DNA of 64,000 bases from Lentibacillus jeotgali. Lineage in GTDB: Bacteria > Bacillota > Bacilli > Bacillales > Amphibacillaceae. Positions 1-8,566 of the stretch are shown here, piece by piece (position 1 is the stretch's first letter; every line of letters begins with the position of its first letter). The translations under genes and the position numbers were made by a program. The notes below the pieces were generated by a model. The model did no database searches. It saw only the letters and a list, made by a program, of their open reading frames with translations, and was not told where the DNA came from. Location: assembly GCF_000224785.1 (NCBI RefSeq), contig NZ_AGAV01000018.1, forward strand, positions 248,001-312,000, in the 5' to 3' direction.

Positions 1-639
1 ACACTTTCACGTGATGTTTACAGCCGGTTTATTAATAAAAATGCTAGCCATAAACAACAGTTATTGGTATCCAGATTGTGTATTTTAGTTGGGGGCATTG
101 TTGGCATCGTTGTGGCTGTATACGAGCCGCCAACCGTCTTTGCACTTGTCATATTTGCATTTGGTGTATTGGGGAACACTTTTATGGTTCCTTACATTGC
201 TTCAGTTTATTCAAAAAATGCGAATAAAATCGGTGTGTTGTGTGCCATGGTTGGTGGCTCAGTAACTAACATTGTGTGGGAAATGTTCACCTTCCAAAAC
301 GCGACAGGGATACACCCGTTCCTGGCCGGCGTGCTGGTTTCTTTGATTGCTATGCTGATTGGAAATAAATTTGGAACACCGCCTTCAGACCCAATTTTAA
401 ATGCATTTGACTTAGCGAAACAGAATAAAAGAATCCCAAAAAAATTGGAAAAAGGGATTTTTGATGATTTAGCACCTGAAGCGCAGAATATTTCCCGTTT
501 CCTTGAAACACAAGAAGCCCAGAAGGACTTAGTAGAAAGACCATCGGAATCAAGGGAAAGTCAACAGAAAACGTCGCTTGATAAAGCACATAGACGTACA
601 GTTGGACAGCCAGAAGTTAGACTGAATTTAGAGGGGTAA
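1..639 (+). CDS. Sodium:solute symporter (SSS family), C-terminal part, cut by window edge
   Basis: The frame is open from base 1 and continues past the first in-window start-like codon (TTG at 64), so this is the 3' part of a longer gene. It begins with a cytoplasmic-loop motif (TLSRDVYSRFI) typical of the SSS fold. Three hydrophobic segments follow, around codons 24-40, 44-70 and 100-118, then a hydrophilic tail of about 70 residues ending in an acidic/basic mix. SSS proteins import organic solutes using the Na+ gradient; the solute cannot be read from this part. The next gene starts four bases after the stop, so the two are almost certainly co-transcribed. Closeness to the aminotransferase operon suggests an amine or amino acid such as beta-alanine, but that is inference. 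Confidence 0.85.
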   Translation, partial: TLSRDVYSRFINKNASHKQQLLVSRLCILVGGIVGIVVAVYEPPTVFALVIFAFGVLGNTFMVPYIASVYSKNANKIGVLCAMVGGSVTNIVWEMFTFQNATGIHPFLAGVLVSLIAMLIGNKFGTPPSDPILNAFDLAKQNKRIPKKLEKGIFDDLAPEAQNISRFLETQEAQKDLVERPSESRESQQKTSLDKAHRRTVGQPEVRLNLEG

Positions 640-643
640 TGAC

Positions 644-1129
644 ATGGGAGAAAAGGTCTTAACACAATCAATTAAATTTGGAAAGAAACAAATAGAAACA
701 AGTCTCATGAAATTACAGCCTGGTGTAAAGTATCTGGCAGATAGAATTATCTATTATCCTTATTACTTTTTCGTCTATAATGTAAAAGCTAAGAGACTTT
801 TTTTACCGATGAACGAGAAAGTTGGTTGTGCGGTGGACGCTATAAGTGGAAGTGGCTCACTAGTGGATTATAACCCGAATTTTGAAGTAGTCGAAATATC
901 GGAAAAGCAGCGGTTACACCAATATCAGGAGCTTGAAGATTGTTTGCCTATTTCCGAAAGTTTTATATTCCAATCGTTATCATTAAAAATGAGGATGTTT
1001 TCTTTTTCTCATGTACAGGTCGAAAAACGGCAATTGTTCTACAGGCCTTATTGGGTTGTTTACAATACAAAGGGGAATGGACAGGATTTTATTGTGGATG
1101 GTGTAACTGGTCAGTATCATCCCTTATAG
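644..1129 (+). CDS. Unknown small protein coupled to the SSS symporter, with a duplicated aromatic motif
   Basis: 161 residues with an ATG four bases after the symporter stop; the GAGGGG ribosome site lies inside the end of the symporter gene, so translational coupling is likely. I do not recognise the family. There is no signal peptide or membrane helix. The protein holds two related segments: residues ~37-66 (YYPYYFFVYN followed by AVDAISG) and ~132-161 (FYRPYWVVYN followed by IVDGVTG). Each has an aromatic-Pro-Tyr strand and then a V-D-x-x-(S/T)-G turn, which suggests an ancient internal duplication of a small beta unit. Position suggests an accessory or regulatory subunit for the symporter. 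This is inference; no homologue function is known to me. Confidence 0.8.
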   Translation: MGEKVLTQSIKFGKKQIETSLMKLQPGVKYLADRIIYYPYYFFVYNVKAKRLFLPMNEKVGCAVDAISGSGSLVDYNPNFEVVEISEKQRLHQYQELEDCLPISESFIFQSLSLKMRMFSFSHVQVEKRQLFYRPYWVVYNTKGNGQDFIVDGVTGQYHPL

Positions 1130-1148
1130 ATTTAAAACGTATAAATTT

Positions 1149-1190
1149 AACCAAACTCCGTGCTGACTTTGAGACGTGGAGTTTGGTTAT
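1149..1190. terminator. Bidirectional terminator hairpin
   Basis: Perfect 11-bp arms AACCAAACTCC / GGAGTTTGGTT lie between the convergent symporter-partner gene and the PucR-type regulator gene. T-tracts are weak on both sides. Confidence 0.7.
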
Positions 1191-1199
1191 TCTACTCCC

Positions 1200-2825
1200 T
1201 TAGAAAAGGGTAAGGTCCCTGGATTTGGAATCCTTTAATAAATGATAGGCCTTGATAGCTGTTTCAATCGCCAAACGGTTGGTTGGTTCCAGGTAATCTT
1301 TCCCCAGGAGTTCTTCTATTTTTTCAAGGCGATGATAAAGCGTCTGACGTACAATGAATAAACGTTCTGCTGTTTCTTTCTTTGATTCGTTAAATTTCAA
1401 ATACGTTTCAAGTGTCGTCAGCAGTTCTGCGTTCATTTCCTTATCATGATTAAACAATGGACCAATATAATCGTCAATATATGATTCGAATAATTGGTTG
1501 TCCTGCAGTTGGAAAAGAAGCCGGTATATTCCGATGTTTTCGTAAAGAGCAATGTCTGAATCGTGATATTTGCTCAGATGAAGCACCTCATTGGCCTCCT
1601 TATAGGCACGCATGAACTTGGAGATATCCCGATGGCTGCCGCTGATTCCGGTGTTGTGGGATTGAATGTTCAGCATCTGCGGGCATTCCGAAATTAATTC
1701 AGTGAATTGATTTGCAGCGAATTTGTCATGTTTGTCGGTATCAAAAAAACTAATAACGGCTATTTCAGTTTTCTTTACAGAAACTGCTGGATAAAAACCA
1801 TAACGTTCAAATAATGATCGGATAGTCATCGATCGATGCACTTTTATTTCATCCCATTCATCATGATTAATGGCTGAAGATGCGGTATCCGCCTGACAAA
1901 TAAATACTCTGAAGTGTAAATGTTTCTTCGATGACGGCATTATCATTTTGAGTTCATCAGGATTATATGGTTTTCCAAGCAATAGATTTTGCACCAAATC
2001 ATCTTCTACATTTAATTTTCGTTCTTCAATGGTCCTGTTTCTTAATAAAATTTGTGCTATTGATATGGCTGCTCTGTCCAGTACAGTAAATAAAAACTCG
2101 TTTGGAGATTCTTCAGTTACGTGAAGACATAAATACCCCCAAATCTGGCCGACAACATTGACAGGGGTCAGCGCAAACTTTTTATCGTCAATGGTAATTA
2201 TTTTTTCAAAAAGTTTTTCGGTACAATGATTTTGCACATATGAAGCGAGTAATTTATTAAAAGCCTTCCCTTCAGGAGGATAATAATACGCTTTGGCTTC
2301 ATCAGTAATAAACAATGCGTACGATTGAAATTGATCATGTAATTTTTGCAGGATTTTTAGTATCCCATTTGGTGAGAGGGATAGTTCTGTGAACGCTTGG
2401 GTCAACTCACTAATTTCATACAGCATTTTATGATGCTGGTTAATAATATGTGTATGTAATTGTTGTGTGATCTCAACAAATTTAACAACTTCTTCAAACA
2501 CAATGATGGGAAAATTATGCTCATCTGCAAACTGCTTAATTTTAGTTGGGAGAATGCTAAAATGAGGCCCAATTTCAATACAGATGCCAGCAACATTTTT
2601 GTTAATTAACCTTTCATAAGTATTAAATGAAGACTCGAGGTCGAGTCGCGTCCCTGTTGTGAGAACCAGTTCGCCTCCGTTGAGTAAGGCATCAAAATCG
2701 TCTGTTTCAATAATATGCGTCCATTTTATGTTTTTGCTTAATCCTTTTTCGCCTGCTAAAACGTGCGCACTTTTAAACAGATCACTGTTCAGCGCATCAT
2801 TGATTGTCAAGTTAAAGCTGCTCAT
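1200..2825 (-). CDS. PucR-family transcriptional regulator
   Basis: 541 residues with the usual three-part PucR/CdaR layout. An N-terminal PucR sensor domain (about 1-130) carries the family's ELVLTTG stretch, a central GGDEF-like region follows (about 290-400), and the C-terminal PucR helix-turn-helix (about 470-530) contains KKETAERLFIVRQTLYHRL. The protein is cytoplasmic and binds DNA. PucR-family members usually activate nearby nitrogen or carbon catabolic genes in response to a pathway metabolite. The gene is divergent from the aminotransferase-ald-mmsA operon and convergent with the symporter pair, so it most likely controls amine uptake and breakdown here. The ATG at 2825 is preceded by GGAGGG. 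The inducer is not predictable from sequence. Confidence 0.92.
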   Translation of the reverse strand: MSSFNLTINDALNSDLFKSAHVLAGEKGLSKNIKWTHIIETDDFDALLNGGELVLTTGTRLDLESSFNTYERLINKNVAGICIEIGPHFSILPTKIKQFADEHNFPIIVFEEVVKFVEITQQLHTHIINQHHKMLYEISELTQAFTELSLSPNGILKILQKLHDQFQSYALFITDEAKAYYYPPEGKAFNKLLASYVQNHCTEKLFEKIITIDDKKFALTPVNVVGQIWGYLCLHVTEESPNEFLFTVLDRAAISIAQILLRNRTIEERKLNVEDDLVQNLLLGKPYNPDELKMIMPSSKKHLHFRVFICQADTASSAINHDEWDEIKVHRSMTIRSLFERYGFYPAVSVKKTEIAVISFFDTDKHDKFAANQFTELISECPQMLNIQSHNTGISGSHRDISKFMRAYKEANEVLHLSKYHDSDIALYENIGIYRLLFQLQDNQLFESYIDDYIGPLFNHDKEMNAELLTTLETYLKFNESKKETAERLFIVRQTLYHRLEKIEELLGKDYLEPTNRLAIETAIKAYHLLKDSKSRDLTLF

Positions 2826-2926
2826 TATTCCGCCCTCCAGACCGTTAAAACAAAACGGGATTAATTTGACACATTGTAAAATGAAAATTTTAGGAATAAT
2901 AGTTATAGTATGATTATGAAATTAAT

Positions 2927-2940
2927 TGTAATCGCTGTCA
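2927..2940 (+). promoter_or_regulatory. cre site (CcpA box) in the pucR-aminotransferase intergenic region
   Basis: TGTAATCGCTGTCA matches the consensus TGWAANCGNTNWCA at every position. It lies about 125 bp before the aminotransferase start and about 100 bp before the regulator start, so it could impose glucose repression on either transcript. Confidence 0.7.
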
Positions 2941-3065
2941 ATTGATTAAATCTTAATTTGGGAGTGATTGGGAGAATTCAGTATATGGAATAGACTCCTG
3001 GACAGTTTGTAAAATGTTCTGTCACTATCAGCCGTCTATAAATTATTCCGGAAAGGAGTTTTTAA

Positions 3066-4427
3066 ATGAAAACCTCAAAGGAAACATCACAGGCACTGGT
3101 GGAAAAGGACCAGCGAAATATCTGGCATCATATGTCCAAATATGACTCTAAGAGAGAACCAATGATTACAACAAAGGCAAAAGGTTCCTGGATTACAGAC
3201 CATAATGGGAACAAGTATCTTGATGGTATGTCTGGGTTATGGTGTGTGAATGTTGGTTATGGGCGTGAAGAACTTGCACAAGCAGCATATGACCAATTGA
3301 AAGAGATGTCTTATACATCAATGTCACAAAGTCATTTACCGGCCATAAAACTCGCTGAAAAATTGAATGAAATGCTGAATGATGAGTATATGATTTTTTA
3401 CTCCAATAGTGGTTCGGATGCTAATGAAGTGGCTTTTAAGGTAGCCAGACAATATCACCAGCAAAATGGCGAGTCATTACGATATAAATTTATATCACGT
3501 TATCGGGCTTATCATGGCGGTTCCCTAGGTGCATTAGCTGCTACGGGTCAATCAATTCGTAAATATAAATACGAACCTCTCACTTCCGGTTTTTTACATG
3601 TTGCTCCTCCAGATAATTATCGGAGACCTGAAGGCCAATCGATTGAAGAATATAATTTGCAAAGAGCTCATGAGATTGAGGAAAAAATTGTATGGGAACA
3701 GAAAGAGACCATTGCTGCTGTGATTATGGAACCAGTCATCACTGGAGGGGGTGTATTGATACCGCATCCAGTATATGTAGAGAAAGTCCAGGAAATTTGT
3801 AATCGTCATGGTGTATTATTAATTATCGATGAAGTGATTTGCGGATTTGGCAGAACAGGAAGAACGTTTGGGCACATGCACTACGATATAAAGCCAGATA
3901 TAATTACGATGGCAAAGGGGTTAACGAGTGCTTATTTGCCCTTATCTGTTACGGCTGTTCGTAAGGATATATACGAATCCTTCAATAATACCGAAGAAAA
4001 TAGTCACTTTCGCCATGTAAATACATTTGGCGGTAACCCAGCGGCATGTGCTGTTGCTTTAAAAAATATTGAAATAATGGAACGGGAGAATTTAACCAAT
4101 AGGGCTGCTGTTTTAGGTGAAAAACTAAGAGATGGACTAAAGGAACTGGAAAGTCATCCATATGTTGGGGATATCCGTAATCAAGGGTTTGTCATGGGAA
4201 TAGAAATGGTAGAGGATAAAACAACGAAGGAACCGGCAACCGAACAACGTGTAGGAAAAATTATAGCAGATTGTAAAGCAAATGGTTTGATTATTGGAAA
4301 AAACGGCGATACCGTAGCTGGATATAATAATATACTGGCACTTTGTCCGCCTCTTTCCAGTACAGATGAAGACTTAGATTTCATTGTATCCATTATCAAA
4401 AAGGTATTTAAGGAGAATGGTTCATAA
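3066..4427 (+). CDS. Class III aminotransferase, omega-amine:pyruvate type (beta-alanine or taurine)
   Basis: 453 residues, with AAAGGAG eight bases before the ATG. Fold-type I PLP enzyme of the class III group. The PLP lysine is K284 ([10 protein letters not shown]), the [13 protein letters not shown] strand with the cofactor Asp is around 252-264, and the [13 protein letters not shown] substrate/cofactor region is around 117-129. The N-terminal WHHM motif and overall pattern resemble omega-amino acid or taurine:pyruvate aminotransferases, which move an amino group to pyruvate and give alanine plus a semialdehyde. The next gene (ald) would recycle alanine to pyruvate, and the third would oxidise the semialdehyde with CoA. 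Beta-alanine is the simplest substrate; taurine is less likely because no sulfoacetaldehyde enzyme is nearby. Confidence 0.88.
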   Translation: MKTSKETSQALVEKDQRNIWHHMSKYDSKREPMITTKAKGSWITDHNGNKYLDGMSGLWCVNVGYGREELAQAAYDQLKEMSYTSMSQSHLPAIKLAEKLNEMLNDEYMIFYSNSGSDANEVAFKVARQYHQQNGESLRYKFISRYRAYHGGSLGALAATGQSIRKYKYEPLTSGFLHVAPPDNYRRPEGQSIEEYNLQRAHEIEEKIVWEQKETIAAVIMEPVITGGGVLIPHPVYVEKVQEICNRHGVLLIIDEVICGFGRTGRTFGHMHYDIKPDIITMAKGLTSAYLPLSVTAVRKDIYESFNNTEENSHFRHVNTFGGNPAACAVALKNIEIMERENLTNRAAVLGEKLRDGLKELESHPYVGDIRNQGFVMGIEMVEDKTTKEPATEQRVGKIIADCKANGLIIGKNGDTVAGYNNILALCPPLSSTDEDLDFIVSIIKKVFKENGS

Positions 4428-4471
4428 ACCTTATTTCTATTGGAATATTTCTGGATTATGGAGGGCTTGGA

Positions 4472-5608
4472 ATGAAGATAGGAATACCACGAGAAATAAA
4501 AAATAATGAGAATCGGGTGGCGGTTTCACCCTCAGGAGTCGATGCTTTAGTCAAAGCTGGACATGAAGTAGTTATTGAAAGCCAGGCAGGGGTTGGATCA
4601 GGCTTTTCAGATGAGGAATATAAACAAATGGGTGCCATCCTTGAACAAGGTCCTGAGGAAGTCTGGTCTCAGGGGATGGTCATAAAAGTTAAAGAACCAC
4701 TTCCACAGGAATATCCTTATTTTTATGAAGGTCTTATTTTACTCACATATCTACATTTAGCTGCAGAACCAGATCTGGCTAAGAAATTAACAGATTCAAA
4801 GGTTATTAGTATTGCATATGAAACAATTCAAGAAAAAGATGGATCGCTACCGTTACTTGCACCAATGAGTCAAGTGGCTGGTCGAATAGCAGCTCAAATT
4901 GGCGCCCAATTATTGGAGAAACCCAAGGGTGGCAAAGGGGTTCTGTTAAGTGGTATTCCAGGAGTGATGCCAGGTAGGGTAACGATTATTGGAGGAGGTG
5001 TTGTAGGAGAAAATGCTGCTCGAATTGCAGTTGGCTTAGGTGCTAATGTGACTGTTCTTGATCTCGACCCTAATAGATTGCGAGAATTAGAAAATTTGTT
5101 TGGGGATCAAGTAAACACACTTATGTCAAATCCTCTTAATATAGCGGAATCTGTGGCACAATCTGACCTTGTTATTGGTGCAGTATTAATTCCTGGTACA
5201 AAAGCACCAAAACTTGTACGGGAAGAAACCGTTAAGAAAATGCAAGAGAATTCGGTTATTGTTGACGTGGCTATTGATCAAGGGGGGATATTTGAAACTA
5301 GTGATAAAGTAACGACTCATGACGATTCTACTTTTACAAAACATGGAGTCGTTCATTATGCTGTAGCCAATATGCCAGGTGCGGTACCAAGAACAGCATC
5401 TTCAGGTTTAACAAACGTAACACTGCCATATGCATTAGAAATTGCTAATAAAGGATATGTTAAATCAAGTTTAGAAAATGAGTCAATCAAAAAGGGAATC
5501 AATACAATGCAAGGATTTATAACCTATAAGGCAGTTGCAGAAGCACATAAGATCCCATATAAGGATCCAAGTTTATTATTAAATGATATGGAATTGACAA
5601 CTCATTAA
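4472..5608 (+). CDS. ald: Alanine dehydrogenase
   Basis: 378 residues, close to the usual 370-378. Catalyses reversible NAD-dependent deamination of L-alanine to pyruvate and ammonium. Visible marks are the N-terminal [17 protein letters not shown], the substrate-binding lysine region KVKEPLP (about 73-79), the LHLAAEP stretch with the catalytic His (about 94-100), and the NAD Rossmann motif [11 protein letters not shown] (about 172-182). A GGAGGG ribosome site precedes the ATG. It sits 44 bp after the aminotransferase and 22 bp before the semialdehyde dehydrogenase gene. In this operon it regenerates pyruvate, the amino acceptor, and frees ammonium, which drives the transamination forward. 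Confidence 0.96.
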   Translation: MKIGIPREIKNNENRVAVSPSGVDALVKAGHEVVIESQAGVGSGFSDEEYKQMGAILEQGPEEVWSQGMVIKVKEPLPQEYPYFYEGLILLTYLHLAAEPDLAKKLTDSKVISIAYETIQEKDGSLPLLAPMSQVAGRIAAQIGAQLLEKPKGGKGVLLSGIPGVMPGRVTIIGGGVVGENAARIAVGLGANVTVLDLDPNRLRELENLFGDQVNTLMSNPLNIAESVAQSDLVIGAVLIPGTKAPKLVREETVKKMQENSVIVDVAIDQGGIFETSDKVTTHDDSTFTKHGVVHYAVANMPGAVPRTASSGLTNVTLPYALEIANKGYVKSSLENESIKKGINTMQGFITYKAVAEAHKIPYKDPSLLLNDMELTTH

Positions 5609-5630
5609 TATAGTTAAGGAGGTTTCAAAA

Positions 5631-7097
5631 ATGACACAACCACAAACAAAATCAGAGCAATTAAAAAACTATATAGGCGGCAAATGGATTGAAGCAAAAA
5701 GCGATAAGACGGAATCGGTCATTAATCCGGCGACAGGCGAGGTTATTGCTGAAGTTCCGATTTCATCCAATGAAGATGTGGACCATGCTGTAGAGGTGGC
5801 ACATGAGGCATTTCAGGACTGGAAAGAACTCGCTGTACCGAAGCGTGCACGCATTTTATTCAAATACCAACAGCTGTTGGTTGACCACTGGGATGAATTG
5901 GCTGAACTTATTACGATTGAAAACGGTAAAAACTTAAAGGAAGCCAAAGGGGAAGTACAGCGCGGGATTGAAAATGTTGAATTCGCTGCCGGTGCGCCGA
6001 ATTTAATGATGGGCGATCAACTATCTTCCATCGCATCGGGACTTGAATCTGGTGTATATCGTTATCCTATCGGTGTTGTCGGTGGTATTACCCCGTTCAA
6101 TTTTCCAATGATGGTACCTTGTTGGATGTTTCCAATGGCAATCGCGACAGGTAATACGTTTATTATGAAGCCATCTGAGCGTACTCCGTTGCTAGCAAAT
6201 CGTTTGGCAGAACTTTTGGAAGAGGCAGGCCTTCCTGAAGGTGTCTTTAACATTGTACATGGCGCCCATGATGTTGTGAATGGCCTTCTGGACCACGATA
6301 AAGTTGCCGCGATTTCATTTGTTGGATCGCAGCCCGTAGCTGAGCATGTCTATAAACGCGGGACAGACAATCTGAAACGAGTTCAGGCACTGTCCGGTGC
6401 CAAAAACCATACAATTGTTTTGAACGACGCCAATATGGATAATGCTTCTACTCAAATTTTGAATGCGGCTTTCGGCTCGGCGGGTGAACGCTGCATGGCG
6501 GCATCAGTAGTGGCAGTGGAAGAATCTGTAGCGGATGAATTTATTGATCAGCTCATCAAAAAAGCAAATGAGATTAATATTGGAAATGGACTTGATGAAG
6601 ACGTCTTTTTGGGACCGGTCATACGTGAACAGCATAAAGAACGTACCCTGGGTTATATTGAAACTGGTGAAAACGAGGGTGCTAAGTTAATCCGTGATGG
6701 CCGTGAAGATGGAAACGCACAAGAGAAAGGCTATTTCGTAGGGCCGACCATTTTTGATAACGTAACGACAGAAATGAAAATTTGGCAGGAAGAAATCTTT
6801 GCACCGGTGCTGTCGATTGTTCGTGTCAAGGATCTTGACGAAGCTATCGATGTTACCAACCAATCACCGTTTGCGAATGGATCTTGCTTATTTACACGTG
6901 ATGGCGGTAGTGTAAGACAATTTCGGGAAAACATCGACGCGGGCATGCTGGGGATTAATATTGGTGTACCAGCGCCAATGGCATTTTTCCCTTTCTCGGG
7001 ATGGAAGGATTCCTTCTATGGTGATTTGCATGCAAACGGAAAGGACAGTGTTGAATTTTATACACGTAAAAAAGTTATGACAACAAGATGGGTATAA
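5631..7097 (+). CDS. mmsA: CoA-acylating (methyl)malonate-semialdehyde dehydrogenase
   Basis: 488 residues, with an AAGGAGG ribosome site. Aldehyde dehydrogenase superfamily, MmsA/IolA branch. The catalytic cysteine is C288 in [11 protein letters not shown], the signature of CoA-acylating semialdehyde dehydrogenases, and the TPFNFPMM cofactor stretch is near 155. These enzymes convert malonate semialdehyde to acetyl-CoA, or methylmalonate semialdehyde to propionyl-CoA, with NAD and loss of CO2. No inositol or valine catabolic genes are in the window. As third gene after an omega-aminotransferase and ald, its most economical role is the last step of beta-alanine breakdown to acetyl-CoA. GC content is somewhat higher than in the two preceding genes, which may mean separate recruitment. 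Confidence 0.92.
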   Translation: MTQPQTKSEQLKNYIGGKWIEAKSDKTESVINPATGEVIAEVPISSNEDVDHAVEVAHEAFQDWKELAVPKRARILFKYQQLLVDHWDELAELITIENGKNLKEAKGEVQRGIENVEFAAGAPNLMMGDQLSSIASGLESGVYRYPIGVVGGITPFNFPMMVPCWMFPMAIATGNTFIMKPSERTPLLANRLAELLEEAGLPEGVFNIVHGAHDVVNGLLDHDKVAAISFVGSQPVAEHVYKRGTDNLKRVQALSGAKNHTIVLNDANMDNASTQILNAAFGSAGERCMAASVVAVEESVADEFIDQLIKKANEINIGNGLDEDVFLGPVIREQHKERTLGYIETGENEGAKLIRDGREDGNAQEKGYFVGPTIFDNVTTEMKIWQEEIFAPVLSIVRVKDLDEAIDVTNQSPFANGSCLFTRDGGSVRQFRENIDAGMLGINIGVPAPMAFFPFSGWKDSFYGDLHANGKDSVEFYTRKKVMTTRWV

Positions 7098-7106
7098 CAT
7101 CCATTT

Positions 7107-7141
7107 AAGAGTGCAGTGTTGCAAACACTGTACTCTTTTTA
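7107..7141 (+). terminator. Terminator of the aminotransferase-ald-mmsA operon
   Basis: A hairpin of AAGAGTGCAGTGTT and AACACTGTACTCTT with a short loop and one wobble pair, followed by a T tract, ten bases after the mmsA stop. Confidence 0.88.
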
Positions 7142-7454
7142 GTGTGCCAGGCATGCACACATTCTATAGGGTTCAAGTGCCGAGTTATTAAGTAATAGTA
7201 GTGGTTATCCAAAGACAGGAGAGTCTAGGGTAATACGGAAGCTAAAGGAACTAGGGAGGTAATCTTTGCCCAAAGAATAGGGAACTTAGATGACAGTAGT
7301 TCTGTTCTTAACTGATTCATCTAGCAACCAGAGAATGAAGAGTCGATTTAGTCGAAATTAGACGAATTCGTTGGACTTAAATGAAACCACCGCATACGAA
7401 ACCGTAACGCGGTGGCTTGAGAGGTTGGGGGGAGTAGTCACCCCTGCTACTCGA
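7142..7454 (+). mobile_element. ORF-less, internally deleted group II intron-like relic
   Basis: The only content of the mmsA-fda gap. The left end GTGTGCCAGGCATGC, followed by a GTGCCGAGTTATT stretch near 7175, resembles the 5' end of bacterial group II introns. The right end has a domain V-like hairpin (CCACCGC 7387-7393 / GCGGTGG 7409-7415 with an inner ACG/CGT pair), then a domain VI-like stem and the terminal CTACTCGA. The element is only about 313 bp and has no reverse-transcriptase ORF, so most of domain I and domain IV appear lost. It starts immediately after the mmsA terminator. Identification is from remembered intron end sequences and was not tested by folding or search. Confidence 0.6.
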
Positions 7455-7469
7455 ATTTAACTATTTGAC

Positions 7470-8357
7470 TCACGTAATAGAAGCCTGATAAATACCTTCA
7501 ACGGCTTTCTTCAGCTCGTTATTGAACTCTTCATCTGACTGATTAACGTTCAAATCCTGAGTCAATGCCCGGGAGAAGCTGGCGATCAGTTCGTTATTTT
7601 CTTTCAGTTTCTCGTTCGCTTCCTCTGTTGCGTAACCGCCTGAAAGTGCCACAACACGGACGACTTGAGGATGCTCAATCAGTTCTTTGTAGATGTTTGG
7701 AACGGTCGGGATGGTCAGCTTCAGCATGACATGTTCGTCTTGTCCCAATTTATCGAGGTGGCTTTGAATTTCTGCCTTTAACAGTTCCTCGCATTTTTCT
7801 TTTTCAGAACTATTGATGTCGACTTCCGGCTCAATAATCGGCACGAGCCCTGCATCAATGATCTTCTTGCCGATTTCGAATTGCTGATCGACAACTTCCT
7901 TGATGCCTTCAGGGTTGGCTTCTTTGATAACGGAACGCATTTTAGTTCCAAAAATGTGGCGTTCATTCGCACGTTTGAGCTTATCGTCGAGGTCATCAAT
8001 CGGCTTCATCAGTTGTACGCCGTTCGATTCTTCAGCAAGTCCTTTATCCACTTTCAGGAATGGCACAACGCCTTTCTTTTCAGCCAAATAATCGCCTGTG
8101 TACATGCCCTCGATTTCACGATCCATTGTTTGTTCAAACAGGATGGCACCGATTATGTGACTATTGTCGAAAGCAGGCGCCGTGATGATACGCGTGCGCA
8201 TATCGTGCACCAGATCAAACATTTCGTCTTCGTTGGAATATTGATCTTCTGTAACACCATACAGTGCCAGTGCTTTAGGTGTACTGCCGCCGCTCTGGTC
8301 AAGTGCAGCGATAAAACCTTTTCCGTTTCCCATTTGTTCCAAGTGTTTCTGGTTCAT
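7470..8357 (-). CDS. fda: Class I fructose-bisphosphate aldolase
   Basis: 295 residues from the preferred start. The N-terminus [26 protein letters not shown] is the hallmark of the Staphylococcus-type class I (Schiff-base, metal-independent) aldolase, and a later [12 protein letters not shown] strand carries a candidate Schiff-base lysine. It reversibly cleaves fructose-1,6-bisphosphate to dihydroxyacetone phosphate and glyceraldehyde-3-phosphate in glycolysis and gluconeogenesis. Three starts are possible: GTG 8366, ATG 8360 and ATG 8357. The GTG overlaps the AAAGGAG ribosome site, so one of the ATGs is real; 8357 gives an eight-base spacing. The gene is convergent with mmsA across the intron relic. 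Confidence 0.95.
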   Translation of the reverse strand: MNQKHLEQMGNGKGFIAALDQSGGSTPKALALYGVTEDQYSNEDEMFDLVHDMRTRIITAPAFDNSHIIGAILFEQTMDREIEGMYTGDYLAEKKGVVPFLKVDKGLAEESNGVQLMKPIDDLDDKLKRANERHIFGTKMRSVIKEANPEGIKEVVDQQFEIGKKIIDAGLVPIIEPEVDINSSEKEKCEELLKAEIQSHLDKLGQDEHVMLKLTIPTVPNIYKELIEHPQVVRVVALSGGYATEEANEKLKENNELIASFSRALTQDLNVNQSDEEFNNELKKAVEGIYQASIT

Positions 8358-8381
8358 CATTTCCACTCCTTTATCATGATA

Positions 8382-8410
8382 AAATTACCTTTATCTGTTT
8401 AGGGTAATTT
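8382..8410. promoter_or_regulatory. Inverted repeat in the fda leader
   Basis: Perfect 8-bp arms AAATTACC (8382-8389) and GGTAATTT (8403-8410), about 25 bp upstream of the fda start codon. Possible operator or leader hairpin; no binding protein is suggested by the sequence. Confidence 0.4.
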
Positions 8411-8428
8411 ATTTATCTGGAGAAAAGC

Positions 8429-8502
8429 AATCTTCTGCTATATTATATCATGAAAAAAGGATTGATTATAGTCATGGGCGTGTTTTTGTATAGCAGAAGA
8501 TT
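8429..8502. repeat. Long inverted repeat, 14-bp perfect arms with 46-bp spacer
   Basis: AATCTTCTGCTATA (8429-8442) and TATAGCAGAAGATT (8489-8502) are exact reverse complements. They lie between the fda leader and the yeiH stop. The spacer is AT-rich and holds only a start-like ATG without a ribosome site. Could be a small palindromic mobile relic, or a terminator-like cruciform for yeiH. Confidence 0.7.
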
Positions 8503-8566
8503 TAAGATTATATAAGGGAAATGAATTTTACAGTGTTTTGTTACTTTCTATTGAACAGGTATTCCT

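Noticed and set aside
1-7097. Taurine fermentation or dissimilation operon
   Set aside because: The aminotransferase-ald pair fits, but no sulfoacetaldehyde acetyltransferase, reductase or sulfite-lyase gene is present, and the third enzyme is MmsA-type.
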